A stretch of DNA of 9,063 nucleotides from Bacteroidales bacterium (GCA_017527945.1 JAFXPL010000005.1:1-9063); one strand, 5' to 3'; counted from the first letter of the stretch, positions 1 through 5,778 are shown. A program made the numbers and translations. The notes: a model not told the origin generated them from the letters alone.

Positions 1-261
1 GGCCACCGCGCCTTTCGAGGCACCCTCGTTCTTGAGCCCGACGGCCGTGGGGATAACCCCGCACGAGCAGAGCGGCAACGGGATGCCCAGCAATGCCGCC
101 CACAGCACGGAAAGCTTGTTGTCGCGCGACAGATACTTGGCATAGAACCGCTTCGGCACGAACACATGCAGGATTCCGGCGATAAGGAATCCCAGCAGCA
201 GATAGGGGCTCATGGCGTTGAGCACAGACAGAAACGCATTGCAAAATTCTCCCGCAGTCAT
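1..261 (-). CDS. ArsP_1/SO_0444-like permease, N-terminal part (runs off window)
   Basis: The 87 N-terminal codons of an inner-membrane permease are visible; the rest lies beyond position 1. The protein starts MTAGEFCNAF, continues with a hydrophobic segment at about residues 18-36 (PYLLLGFLIAGILHVFVP), then a basic stretch (KRFYAKYLSRDNK) and a second hydrophobic segment containing PLPLCSCGVIPTAVGL (about residues 61-76). The Cys-Ser-Cys-Gly motif followed by Pro and a Gly-Ala-Ser end is the hallmark of the ArsP_1 permease family (PF03773), which includes the SO_0444 Cu/Zn efflux transporters. By family, the likely role is export of a thiophilic metal or metalloid; the substrate is inferred and cannot be decided here. 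The ATG at 261-259 is chosen because an AT-rich leader and a Bacteroidota-type promoter lie just behind it. Confidence 0.85.
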   Translation of the reverse strand, partial: MTAGEFCNAFLSVLNAMSPYLLLGFLIAGILHVFVPKRFYAKYLSRDNKLSVLWAALLGIPLPLCSCGVIPTAVGLKNEGASKGAVA

Positions 262-310
262 TTTATTGTCAAAGGGTTAGACGAATTTATACCAATTCTT
301 GTTTTTGTGG

Positions 311-345
311 CAAAGATACATGAAATTCGATTACACTTAAACAAA
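311..345 (-). promoter_or_regulatory. Putative Bacteroidota promoter of the permease
   Basis: On the minus strand TATCTTTG (318-311) fits the Bacteroidota -7 element TAnnTTTG exactly, and a TTTG (345-342) lies 23 bases upstream as a possible -33 element. The permease ATG is about 50 bases downstream. Matching is by eye; no transcription start has been mapped. Confidence 0.55.
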
Positions 346-358
346 TAGAAATATCTTT

Positions 359-382
359 AGAGATGTTGTACGCAACGTCTCT
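359..382. repeat. 10-bp hairpin AGAGATGTTG-TACG-CAACGTCTCT
   Basis: The two arms (359-368 and 373-382) pair over 10 positions with one G-T wobble around the loop TACG. No T-tract follows on either strand, so it is not a classic intrinsic terminator, although it could end transcripts or be a copy of a dispersed palindrome. It lies between the permease promoter and the gene remnant at 399-488. Confidence 0.6.
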
Positions 383-398
383 ATGATGTGTTGAGGGG

Positions 399-488
399 TT
401 ATCGCAACCTCCACCCATTGTCCCCGTGGTAGATCATCTGGCAGGTCATGCCGCCGTCGTAGCTGATAGCAAGGCGGATTGCGTCCTC
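399..488 (-). pseudogene. Short C-terminal gene remnant
   Basis: On the minus strand, 29 codons with protein-like content run from 488 down to a TAA at 401-399. They read EDAIRLAISYDGG followed by MTCQMIYHGDNGWRLR. Directly upstream in the same frame is a TAG (491-489), and no ATG, GTG or TTG opens the whole stretch. The only internal ATG would give a 16-residue peptide. The composition (aromatic residues, Gly-Asp turns, ending in WRLR) and GC-rich third positions differ from the AT-rich sequence around it, which suggests the 3' end of a deleted gene. I do not recognise the family. A chance reading frame remains possible because the stretch is short. Confidence 0.35.
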
Positions 489-529
489 CTAGTTTTTATG
501 CTGCAAAAATACACATTATTTAAAACTCA

Positions 530-712
530 AACCCCGTCAGGGGTTCCCTATCTGTAGCCGTTGGCGATGCGGCATCCCCCACAACCCCGTATGGGGTTGC
601 ATATCGGGAACAATAATATTCTGGCAACATGTTGAAAATGAATCTCCTACAGAGATTTGAAACCGCACATGGGCATCCGTTGGCTACAGACAGGCATCCC
701 CTAACGGGGATG
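530..712. repeat. REP-like cluster of four small hairpins between inverted arms
   Basis: Four short hairpins with 6-7 bp stems and 4-5 base loops lie within 183 bases. They are AACCCC-GTCA-GGGGTT (530-545), CAACCCC-GTAT-GGGGTTG (582-599), AATCTC-CTACA-GAGATT (641-657) and CATCCCC-TAAC-GGGGATG (695-712). The second and fourth are flanked by a pair of related arms: CTGTAGCCGTTGGCGATGC (552-570) and GCATCCGTTGGCTACAG (674-690). The arms are inverted at their outer parts (CTGTAG/CTACAG and GATGC/GCATC), while both carry CCGTTGG in the same orientation. Several similar palindromes packed together recall bacterial REP/BIME elements, which are mobilised in trans by a TnpA_REP transposase; none is in the window. 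No T-tracts follow the stems, so these are unlikely to be simple terminators. Confidence 0.6.
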
Positions 713-722
713 AGTCACCCCC

Positions 723-1592
723 TCACGCCGGATTCTTCACCCTGACCTTCGACCACGTCTGCAGCACCACCGAGACGATGATGAGCGCGATACCGAGGAC
801 AAACGAGAAGTTCAGCTCGTGGTATTCCTGGAAAATCAGCATCGCGAGGATGATGCTATAGACGGGCTCCAGATTGTAGGTGAGGTTGACCGTGAAAGCG
901 TCAATCTTCTGTAGGACAATGTTTTGCAACAAGCATAGCCCGATAGTGCAAACCACCACCATAAAGGCCATATAGGGATGGAATAGTCCATGCCTGTCGG
1001 AAGGAACTTCCCGACCGGCAGGATGGCGTTGTAAACCGGCAGGATGACGCTGAGGACGACAATGCCGCCGACCATTTCCCAGAAGAGCATATTTTTGGCC
1101 TCATAGTGCTTGCCGACGTGTTGGTTGGCGATGGCGAACAGGGCGTACAAGGCCGAGGAGACGATTCCCAAGGCAATGCCCAAACGGTATCGGGTGTCGA
1201 AGTGGAAGATGAGATAGACGCCGCATACCGTGAGAATGCTGAACAGGAACTCGCGCACGGAGAAGCGGTGCCGGTTGATGATGGGTTCGAGAAGCGCGGT
1301 AAAGAACCCGACCAAGGAGAAGCAGACCACCCCGTTGGAGACGTTCGACGCCTTGATGCTGGCGTAGAAGAAGATCCAGTGCAGGCAGAGCAGCATGCCC
1401 ACGCCGCCCATCCGAGCCATATCCTTGAAACGGAAGTGCCGCATCTCTTTTTTGATGAAAAGAAACAACGCCATCAGGGCGGCCGCCCACGTCATCCGGT
1501 GCCATACAAGCACCACGGGATCCAGCTCGATGAGCTGTCCCAGCACCCCGGTGAACCCCGCGATGAACACGGAGAATCAAAAAATTTCTCAC
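723..1592 (-). pseudogene. EamA/DMT-family transporter with two compensating frameshifts
   Basis: Three pieces in two frames together make a full-length (about 290 codon) drug/metabolite transporter of the EamA family. The start piece, from a GTG at 1592, reads RNFLIL. The middle (about 1570-975) is one frame over and reads VFIAGFTGVLGQLIELDPVV and onward with several TM segments, including LCLHWIFFYASIKASN. The end (971-723) is back in the first frame and carries the family-typical AFTVNLTYNLEPVYSIILA and GIALIIVSVVLQTW, ending VRVKNPA. The first shift, near 1570-1576, looks like one extra C after LIL. The second, near 975-977, looks like loss of one C from a run of four, since adding one C gives SIPYMAFMVVVC as in relatives. 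Net length is a multiple of three. Such proteins have about ten TM helices and move small metabolites across the inner membrane; the substrate is unknown. Sequencing error in C-runs is the alternative to true decay. Confidence 0.75.
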
Positions 1593-1613
1593 GTCACATT
1601 TTTGATAATTTTG
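1577..1613 (+). promoter_or_regulatory. Putative sigma-gene promoter with TCAAAAA/TTTTTGA inverted repeat
   Basis: TAATTTTG (1606-1613) fits the -7 element TAnnTTTG exactly and lies 27 bases before the sigma-factor ATG. Directly upstream is an inverted repeat, TCAAAAA (1577-1583) and TTTTTGA (1599-1605), with 15 bases between the arms. The repeat occupies the place where a -33 element would lie and also covers the start region of the divergent transporter. It could be an operator or an autoregulated sigma-factor site; no clear TTTG -33 box is seen. Confidence 0.4.
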
Positions 1614-1640
1614 CAACTAATATGGCAAAACGACCCTGAC

Positions 1641-2147
1641 ATGAGAGACCAACGAGAATCGGAATTCATGGAGATGCTGGCGCGGTGCGAGCGGACGCTG
1701 TTCAAGGTGTGCCTCTTCTACACCGACCGGCAGCCCGACAACGTCCGCGACATGTACCAAGACATCGTGTGCAACCTCTGGCAGGCGTGGCCGAACTTCC
1801 GGCACGAGAGCAAGGAGAACACCTGGGTCTATCGCGTGGCGTTGAACACCGCTGTCGCACAACTGCGCAAGCGGAGCCGAACCCCCTCGTTCGTGCTGCT
1901 CACCGACGAGATGGTCGCCACCCTCGCCGACCTCAAATACGAGGAACTCGCCGAAAGTCTCTACCGCCTGATCGACCTCTTGGGCAAAGCCGACAAGTCG
2001 CTCATCCTGCTGTACCTGGACAAGATTCCGTACGCTCAGATAGCCGAGATTGTAGGCATCAGCGAAGCCGCCGCGCGGAAACGGGTGGAACGTATCAAAC
2101 AGAAGTTAGCCATATTAAACACCGAAAGCAATGGAAAAGACATTTGA
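1641..2147 (+). CDS. ECF-type RNA polymerase sigma factor
   Basis: A 168-residue alternative sigma factor, of normal ECF length. Region 2 spans about residues 10-80: helices with DMYQDIVCNLWQAW (38-51) for core binding, then ENTWVYRVALNTAVAQLRKR (59-78), the segment that contacts the -10 element in this family. Region 4 spans about 105-158, with the helix-turn-helix YAQIAEIVGISEAAARKRVE (131-150) that reads the -35 region. No extra C-terminal domain is present. The ATG at 1641 is chosen because a -7 element lies 27 bases upstream; an ATG at 1622 is stopped after four codons. The last 17 bases overlap the next gene, so the two are co-transcribed and probably translationally coupled. The stimulus and regulon cannot be inferred. 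Confidence 0.9.
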   Translation: MRDQRESEFMEMLARCERTLFKVCLFYTDRQPDNVRDMYQDIVCNLWQAWPNFRHESKENTWVYRVALNTAVAQLRKRSRTPSFVLLTDEMVATLADLKYEELAESLYRLIDLLGKADKSLILLYLDKIPYAQIAEIVGISEAAARKRVERIKQKLAILNTESNGKDI

Positions 2148-2754
2148 ACAGATAGAAGCACTTTGGCAGCGGCAGGACGAGCGTCTGCAGCGCATCGAGC
2201 ACGTGCAGCAGGAGTCTGTGCGGCGGCTTTTGCACCGGAGCATCACTTCGACCCACCGCCGCTTCCTGATTGAAAACCTCAGTGCCGTGGTTCTGGGCAT
2301 CTTGGTGGAAGTCTTCGTGCTCTCGAAGGCAGGGATGTGCTTCGCCAGCTGGAACTTGGCCGTGCCCTACCTGATATTCAACGTTTTGTTCATCGCCAGC
2401 GTGGTGTGGTACGCGGTTTGGGTGGCCCGTTTTTGGAAGCACGACCCGCTGAACTCACCCACCCTCGAAGCGATGCGCTTCGCCGACCGCTGGCATCTGG
2501 CGCTGAAACGCTCTACAATATGGGGATTCAGCCTCGTCCTGCCTCTTTGCCTTGCCGCAAGCTTCCCCGTTTTCGCCTATATCTTCTATCGCAAGCCATT
2601 CCATTTTACGGATCTCCAATATCTTACTCCTCTGCAGATTCTTTTGTCCGCGCTGTTTTACGCCGTCTGCATTGCATACGCGGTTTACGAGCTGCGACTG
2701 ACCCGCGAACTGAAGGAAAACCTGAAAATATACGACGAACTTTTAGAAAACTAA
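2131..2754 (+). CDS. Four-TM membrane protein, possible anti-sigma partner
   Basis: I do not recognise a named family. The 207-residue protein has a charged, helical N-terminal arm (residues 1-45, rich in Gln, Glu and Arg, such as IEALWQRQDERLQRIEHVQQ). Four hydrophobic segments follow at about 46-64, 75-100, 129-153 and 165-188, then a charged tail (ELRLTRELKENLKIYDELLE). Both ends are therefore likely cytoplasmic. The start overlaps the sigma-factor gene by 17 bases. In bacteria the gene directly after an ECF sigma factor is usually its anti-sigma factor, often a membrane protein with a cytoplasmic sigma-binding N-terminus, so that role is inferred from position. No zinc-binding HxxxCxxC (ZAS) motif and no FecR-like domain is visible, so it would not be a classic anti-sigma factor. 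The function stays open. Confidence 0.8.
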   Translation: MEKTFEQIEALWQRQDERLQRIEHVQQESVRRLLHRSITSTHRRFLIENLSAVVLGILVEVFVLSKAGMCFASWNLAVPYLIFNVLFIASVVWYAVWVARFWKHDPLNSPTLEAMRFADRWHLALKRSTIWGFSLVLPLCLAASFPVFAYIFYRKPFHFTDLQYLTPLQILLSALFYAVCIAYAVYELRLTRELKENLKIYDELLEN

Positions 2755-2768
2755 CTACTACTTCATTA

Positions 2769-2789
2769 AACTTTGAACATTGAACAGTG
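2769..2789. repeat. Three tandem heptamers AACNNTG
   Basis: AACTTTG (2769-2775), AACATTG (2776-2782) and AACAGTG (2783-2789) follow each other without gaps and differ only at positions 4 and 5. This is a short degenerate heptamer tract directly after the sigma/membrane pair. Confidence 0.6.
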
Positions 2790-2794
2790 AGACG

Positions 2795-2980
2795 ATGGAA
2801 CGTTTGCCTGAGGAAAAGCAAATCTTCTTGCTGAGTGCCCTATAGATTATATTCGAAATCGCTGGTGGTGCCTGCTGCGTGCCGGGCCCGGCGGAAAACG
2901 AGTGTTACGCCATCGCCACTATCCTGCAAGGGAACAAGTAAGTGATGGTAACGGATGACAAACGCCCTGGCAAGCCTTGA
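2795..2980 (+). pseudogene. Small decayed reading frame with two in-frame stops
   Basis: One frame reads as protein across two stop codons. An ATG at 2795 opens MERLPEEKQIFLLSAL, then TAG at 2843-2845. The same frame continues IIFEIAGGACCVPGPAENEC and YAIATILQGNK up to TAA (2939-2941), then VMVTDDKRPGKP up to TGA (2978-2980). Each piece has balanced amino-acid usage and GC-rich codons, unlike the AT-rich sequence that follows. The simplest reading is a gene of at least 60 codons that has picked up nonsense mutations. I do not recognise the family; the close Cys pair and third Cys (GACCVPGPAENEC) are notable. A 12-bp perfect palindrome GCCGGGCCCGGC sits inside it at 2881-2892. Chance or stop-codon sequencing errors cannot be excluded. 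Confidence 0.4.
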
Positions 2981-3056
2981 AATCCCGATTGTCCATCCCC
3001 AAAAAAATCGTACTACAGCCTCATTTGTATCTGTCTGTGTATATTCGTAATTTATG

Positions 3057-3064
3057 TACCTTTA
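3057..3064 (+). promoter_or_regulatory. Weak -7-like element upstream of the DUF1295 gene
   Basis: TACCTTTA differs from TAnnTTTG only at the last base and lies 111 bases before the ATG at 3176. No convincing -33 element was found at the usual distance. The leader between them is AT-rich. Confidence 0.25.
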
Positions 3065-3175
3065 CAGCTCTGTTTTTGTCGAAAAGGGAGAATGCCGTCA
3101 GACCTTCCTCCTCTCAAGCAATAAACACTTTCAATCATCGTTATAGGAATGGAAATGTAAAATAATTAGAATATT

Positions 3176-3979
3176 ATGACAGATTTACTTATTCTTTTGG
3201 CGGTTTCGCTCGCTGTTTCGGCCGTGGGCTGGAAGTATTTCATCTATTTCTTTAGCCTCGGCTACGGATATGGCGTGGCGACACTGGCAGTAACCATGGG
3301 TGTGATGTACCACAACAGCCTCAGTCTGCCGACGATAGCGCTCCTTGTCCTGCTGTTTGTCTTCGGAGTGCGACTCGGCACCTATCTTTTCTTGCGCGAA
3401 CGTAAAGCGGCTGCCTATCGCAAAATCCTCTATGACCCGTCGTTGCAACAGGAAAAGCCTTTGAGCGAGATCCTTACGGTGTGGCTTTTCTGTGCCGTAC
3501 TGTATGTTGCGCAGGTTAGTCCCGTGGCGTTTCGACTTTCCAATGCAGAGCAAGGTGTTGCTGTCAGCGAGATTTGGGCTTGGATTGGTGCTGTTGTGGT
3601 GCTCTGCGGCATCCTGCTCGAAGCGCTCAGTGACGCACAGAAGTCCGCCGCCAAGAAGCGCGACCCCAAGCGGTTTGTCAGTACTGGTCTCTATCGGATT
3701 GTGCGCTGTCCCAACTACCTCGGTGAGGTGGTTATCTGGACGGGCGTGGTGCTCAGCGGCATCGGTGCCGGCCTTGTGTGGTGGCAGTGGCTTATTGTCG
3801 CCATCGGCTACATCGGCATCGTCTATGTGATGTTCAGTGGCGCCCGTCGGTTGGAGCTGCGCCAGAACGAGGTCTATGGCAACGACCCCGAATACCAGGC
3901 CTACGTCAAGAAAACCCCCATTCTGATTCCGTTTTTGCCCATCCATTCCCTGGCCCGCTATAAATGGCTCCAGGCTTAA
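3176..3979 (+). CDS. DUF1295 / steroid 5-alpha-reductase-like membrane protein
   Basis: A 267-residue integral membrane protein of the DUF1295 family (PF06966), related to steroid 5-alpha reductases and isoprenylcysteine carboxyl methyltransferases. Hydrophobic segments lie at about residues 4-28, 32-46, 52-73, 99-118, 132-150, 184-202 and 204-221. The diagnostic C-terminal block is STGLYRIVRCPNYLGEVVIW (169-188), followed by an Arg/Glu-rich loop (ARRLELRQNEVYGNDPEYQA, 223-242) as in the ICMT-like cofactor region. Length and motif are complete, so the gene looks intact. The enzymatic reaction in bacteria is not established for this family; a NADPH-linked reductase or methyltransferase-like act on a lipid is inference. 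The start has an AT-rich leader without Shine-Dalgarno. The ZIP gene begins 59 bases after its stop, so the two are probably co-transcribed. Confidence 0.88.
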   Translation: MTDLLILLAVSLAVSAVGWKYFIYFFSLGYGYGVATLAVTMGVMYHNSLSLPTIALLVLLFVFGVRLGTYLFLRERKAAAYRKILYDPSLQQEKPLSEILTVWLFCAVLYVAQVSPVAFRLSNAEQGVAVSEIWAWIGAVVVLCGILLEALSDAQKSAAKKRDPKRFVSTGLYRIVRCPNYLGEVVIWTGVVLSGIGAGLVWWQWLIVAIGYIGIVYVMFSGARRLELRQNEVYGNDPEYQAYVKKTPILIPFLPIHSLARYKWLQA

Positions 3980-4038
3980 GCGGCTTTCGGGACCGAATCA
4001 CCGGCAAAAACAAGGCTGCATCATGAAATAATGAAGCG

Positions 4039-4797
4039 ATGAATCCAATCATTATCGGAATATTACTGCCCTTGTTAGGTACAATGTTAGGGTCTTCTTT
4101 CGTGTTCTTCATGCGAAAGGATATCCCCGACCGACTGCAGAAGACGCTGTTGGGGTTCGCCAGCGGCGTAATGGTGGCTGCCAGCGTCTGGTCGCTGCTG
4201 ATACCGAGCATCGAGATGGCAGGCGAGAAGATTCTTCCGGCCTCCATGGGTTTTCTGTCGGGCATCGCGTTCCTGCTGCTGATCGACGAGTTGACGCCGC
4301 ATCTGCATGTCGGTTCGCAGAAGGCCGAGGGACCGAAGTCGAAGCTCTCGCGCACGACGATGCTGGCGCTCGCGGTGACCATCCACAACCTGCCCGAGGG
4401 TATGGCGGTGGGAGTGGTCTTTGCCGGTGAGTCGCAGGGGCTTTCGCTCAGTGCCGCCTTGGCGGTGAGCATCGGCATTGCGATACAAAACATCCCTGAA
4501 GGTGCCATCATCTCGATGCCTATGCATGCGGAAGGAAACTCCCGTATGAAATCGTTCCTTATAGGCACCTTGAGCGGCGTAGTGGAGCCTATTGGCTCGG
4601 TGGCCATCCTGCTGCTGGCAAGTGTTCTTGGGGTGGCGCTTCCTTATCTGCTGGCCTTTGCCGCTGGTGCCATGATGTACGTGGTGGTAGAGGAACTCAT
4701 CCCCGAAACCGCCCAGGGCACCCATACCAACCTCTCCACCATCGGTTTTGCCATTGGCTTCGTTATGATGATGGTGATGGACGTGGTGTTAGGGTGA
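4039..4797 (+). CDS. ZIP-family metal transporter (GufA-like)
   Basis: A 252-residue inner-membrane protein of the ZIP family, which brings divalent metals such as zinc, iron or manganese into the cytoplasm. The metal-site motifs are HNLPEG (116-121) in TM4 and QNIPEG (150-155) in TM5, with SGVVEPIG (179-186) in TM6 and EELIPE (218-223) in TM7. A short loop after TM3 carries HLHVGS (88-93), a small His-containing metal loop. The QN form in TM5 and the VEP motif point to the GufA branch rather than to ZupT; the exact metal is not decidable. The ATG at 4039 is preferred because upstream ATGs at 4023 and 4031 run into stops within four codons. The gene ends at a convergent junction with the acetyltransferase gene. 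Confidence 0.92.
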   Translation: MNPIIIGILLPLLGTMLGSSFVFFMRKDIPDRLQKTLLGFASGVMVAASVWSLLIPSIEMAGEKILPASMGFLSGIAFLLLIDELTPHLHVGSQKAEGPKSKLSRTTMLALAVTIHNLPEGMAVGVVFAGESQGLSLSAALAVSIGIAIQNIPEGAIISMPMHAEGNSRMKSFLIGTLSGVVEPIGSVAILLLASVLGVALPYLLAFAAGAMMYVVVEELIPETAQGTHTNLSTIGFAIGFVMMMVMDVVLG

Positions 4798-4886
4798 GAT
4801 AGAATTTCACGGTTTCAGATGTGTCTGTACTGTTGAATGACTTTATTGATTGGTATTGGCAAAAAAGTAGCACGCATTCTATCTCA
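4795..4886. repeat. Convergent junction bounded by an 11-bp perfect inverted repeat
   Basis: TGAGATAGAAT (4795-4805) and ATTCTATCTCA (4876-4886) are exact reverse complements 70 bases apart. Each arm contains the stop codon of one of the two converging genes: TGA 4795-4797 on plus, and TGA 4886-4884 on minus. TCAGATGT also occurs twice in direct orientation (4815-4822 and 4884-4891). No strong compact hairpin with a T-tract lies between the arms, so a classic bidirectional terminator is not evident; the long-range stem might serve one. Confidence 0.55.
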
Positions 4887-5447
4887 GATGTCGTTCTCGA
4901 TGGTCTTGATGACTTTTGCGGGAACGCCGCCGACCAGGGTGTTGTCGGGCACATCTTCGGTGACCACGGCGCCGGCTGCTACCACCACGTTGTTGCCGAT
5001 GGTCACACCGGGCAGGATGGTGACGTTGCCGCCGATCCACACGTCATTGCCGATGCGCACGGGCTTGGCTAAGGCGTGGTAATCGCGGCGGCCTTTGGGC
5101 GAAAGCGGGTGCCCGACGGTGGTGATCAGCGTGTTCGGGCCAATCATCACATGGTTGCCGATATGTACTTCGCGAATGTCGAGGATGGTGAGGTTGTGGT
5201 TGCCAGTGAAGTAGTCACCAATGAAGATGTTCTTGCCGCGGTCGCAGTTGAAGGTTTTGGCGATCCACACGCGCTCGCCCACCGCGCCGAGCATCTGCTG
5301 CAGCTGTCGGTACTGCGCCACATATTCACGTCCATCGATGGCGTTGAAGATCTCGCACTGCCGGATGGCCTCGGTCTTAAGCGCGATCAGCTCCTCATCG
5401 GCATACGAATACTCGATGCCTGCGTTGCATTTTTCCAAATTGGTCAT
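4884..5447 (-). CDS. Sugar O-acetyltransferase (maltose/galactoside type)
   Basis: A 187-residue left-handed beta-helix enzyme of the Maa/LacA/NodL family, which transfers acetyl from acetyl-CoA to a sugar hydroxyl in the cytoplasm. The N-terminal helical cap (about 1-55) has the Maa-type [15 protein letters not shown] (13-27). Hexapeptide repeats follow, including [17 protein letters not shown] (74-90), [17 protein letters not shown] (94-110), the loop with the likely catalytic His in VGHPL (His113), and [20 protein letters not shown] (136-155). It ends with a family-typical GGVPAKVIK (173-181). The length is normal. The ATG at 5447 is chosen because it overlaps the stop of the DUF1905 gene in an ATGA (5447-5444); the longer open frame upstream lies inside that gene. 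The natural acceptor sugar is unknown. Confidence 0.92.
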   Translation of the reverse strand: MTNLEKCNAGIEYSYADEELIALKTEAIRQCEIFNAIDGREYVAQYRQLQQMLGAVGERVWIAKTFNCDRGKNIFIGDYFTGNHNLTILDIREVHIGNHVMIGPNTLITTVGHPLSPKGRRDYHALAKPVRIGNDVWIGGNVTILPGVTIGNNVVVAAGAVVTEDVPDNTLVGGVPAKVIKTIENDI

Positions 5448-5761
5448 ATTGCTGTTGGTTTTATTCTTTCGCAAAAAGTCACGTGCACCATATCGCCGAA
5501 ACTCTTGCCGATCTGTTTCCGAATGTCCTTTCGCAAGCCTAGGATAAAGCAAGGCGTCCCCATTTTGACAATCTGGCCGTCATAAGGCATTCCGTCGAAG
5601 GTGGCGTGAACTGCTAACCGCCCTTTGCCGAAGAGCTCTTTGATATCATAGGGAACCTCCACGTATGCAGCATCCATTTCTTCGTTTTGCAGGATGGGGG
5701 CATCGAAGGCGTAAAACGCTATGTCTCCTACAGGGACTTTTGCAATAGGCTTGTCTTTCAT
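5444..5761 (-). CDS. DUF1905 domain protein
   Basis: A 105-residue protein made almost wholly of a DUF1905 domain (PF08922), from about residue 18 to the end: [20 protein letters not shown], then [19 protein letters not shown], and [19 protein letters not shown]. This small beta-barrel-like domain often occurs alone or fused to a YdeI/OmpD-associated domain; its biochemical role is not known. The first 17 residues ([17 protein letters not shown]) are not typical of the family and might be a short extension or an upstream start choice, though no better start codon is seen. The stop overlaps the acetyltransferase start by four bases (ATGA), giving coupled translation. The short ORF at 5779 ends 17 bases upstream. 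Confidence 0.85.
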   Translation of the reverse strand: MKDKPIAKVPVGDIAFYAFDAPILQNEEMDAAYVEVPYDIKELFGKGRLAVHATFDGMPYDGQIVKMGTPCFILGLRKDIRKQIGKSFGDMVHVTFCERIKPTAI

Positions 5762-5778
5762 AAACTTAACAAAAAAAA

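Larger units (their letters stand above)
262..722. other. 460-bp gene-free spacer: promoter, hairpin, remnant, repeat cluster
   Basis: No intact gene is supported here. In order, it holds the minus-strand leader of the permease (262-345), the hairpin 359-382, the coding remnant 399-488, an AT-rich piece (about 490-528) and the REP-like palindrome cluster 530-712, which ends ten bases before the stop codon of the EamA pseudogene. Confidence 0.6.
2755..3175. other. 420-bp spacer: heptamer repeats, decayed ORF, leader of DUF1295 gene
   Basis: There is no intact gene. It contains the heptamer repeat (2769-2789), a broken reading frame (2795-2980) and an AT-rich leader (about 2995-3175) with a weak promoter-like site at 3057-3064. 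A 62-codon open frame at 2977-3165 has no start signal, low-complexity AT-rich composition and no recognisable content, and is not called. Confidence 0.55.

Noticed and set aside
530..712. Hairpins as a CRISPR array or terminators
   Set aside because: Stems differ from each other and there are no identical repeats with unique spacers; no T-tracts follow the stems.
1395..1640. Upstream extension of the sigma-factor frame
   Set aside because: The extension lies antisense to the EamA gene and crosses the -7 element TAATTTTG; the ATG at 1641 gives a normal ECF-length protein.
2881..2892. 12-bp perfect palindrome GCCGGGCCCGGC as a regulatory or restriction-related site
   Set aside because: A single short GC-rich palindrome within the decayed frame; nothing nearby supports a regulatory role.
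2977..3165. 62-codon plus-strand open frame in the leader of the DUF1295 gene
   Set aside because: No ATG at its start, AT-rich low-complexity composition, no recognisable motif, and it overlaps the tail of the decayed frame at 2795-2980; more likely leader sequence.
3185..3946. 253-codon minus-strand open frame opposite the DUF1295 gene
   Set aside because: Antisense shadow; the plus strand encodes a clear membrane protein with the PF06966 motif.
3906..4607. 233-codon minus-strand open frame across the DUF1295 and ZIP genes
   Set aside because: It crosses two well-supported plus-strand genes and has no motif of its own.
4798..4883. Classic bidirectional intrinsic terminator between the ZIP and acetyltransferase genes
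   Set aside because: No compact GC-rich stem with T-tract was found; only the long-range 11-bp inverted repeat is visible.
5448..5552. Longer N-terminus for the sugar acetyltransferase
   Set aside because: It lies inside the DUF1905 gene in another frame, adds residues not found in the family, and the ATGA overlap supports the start at 5447.
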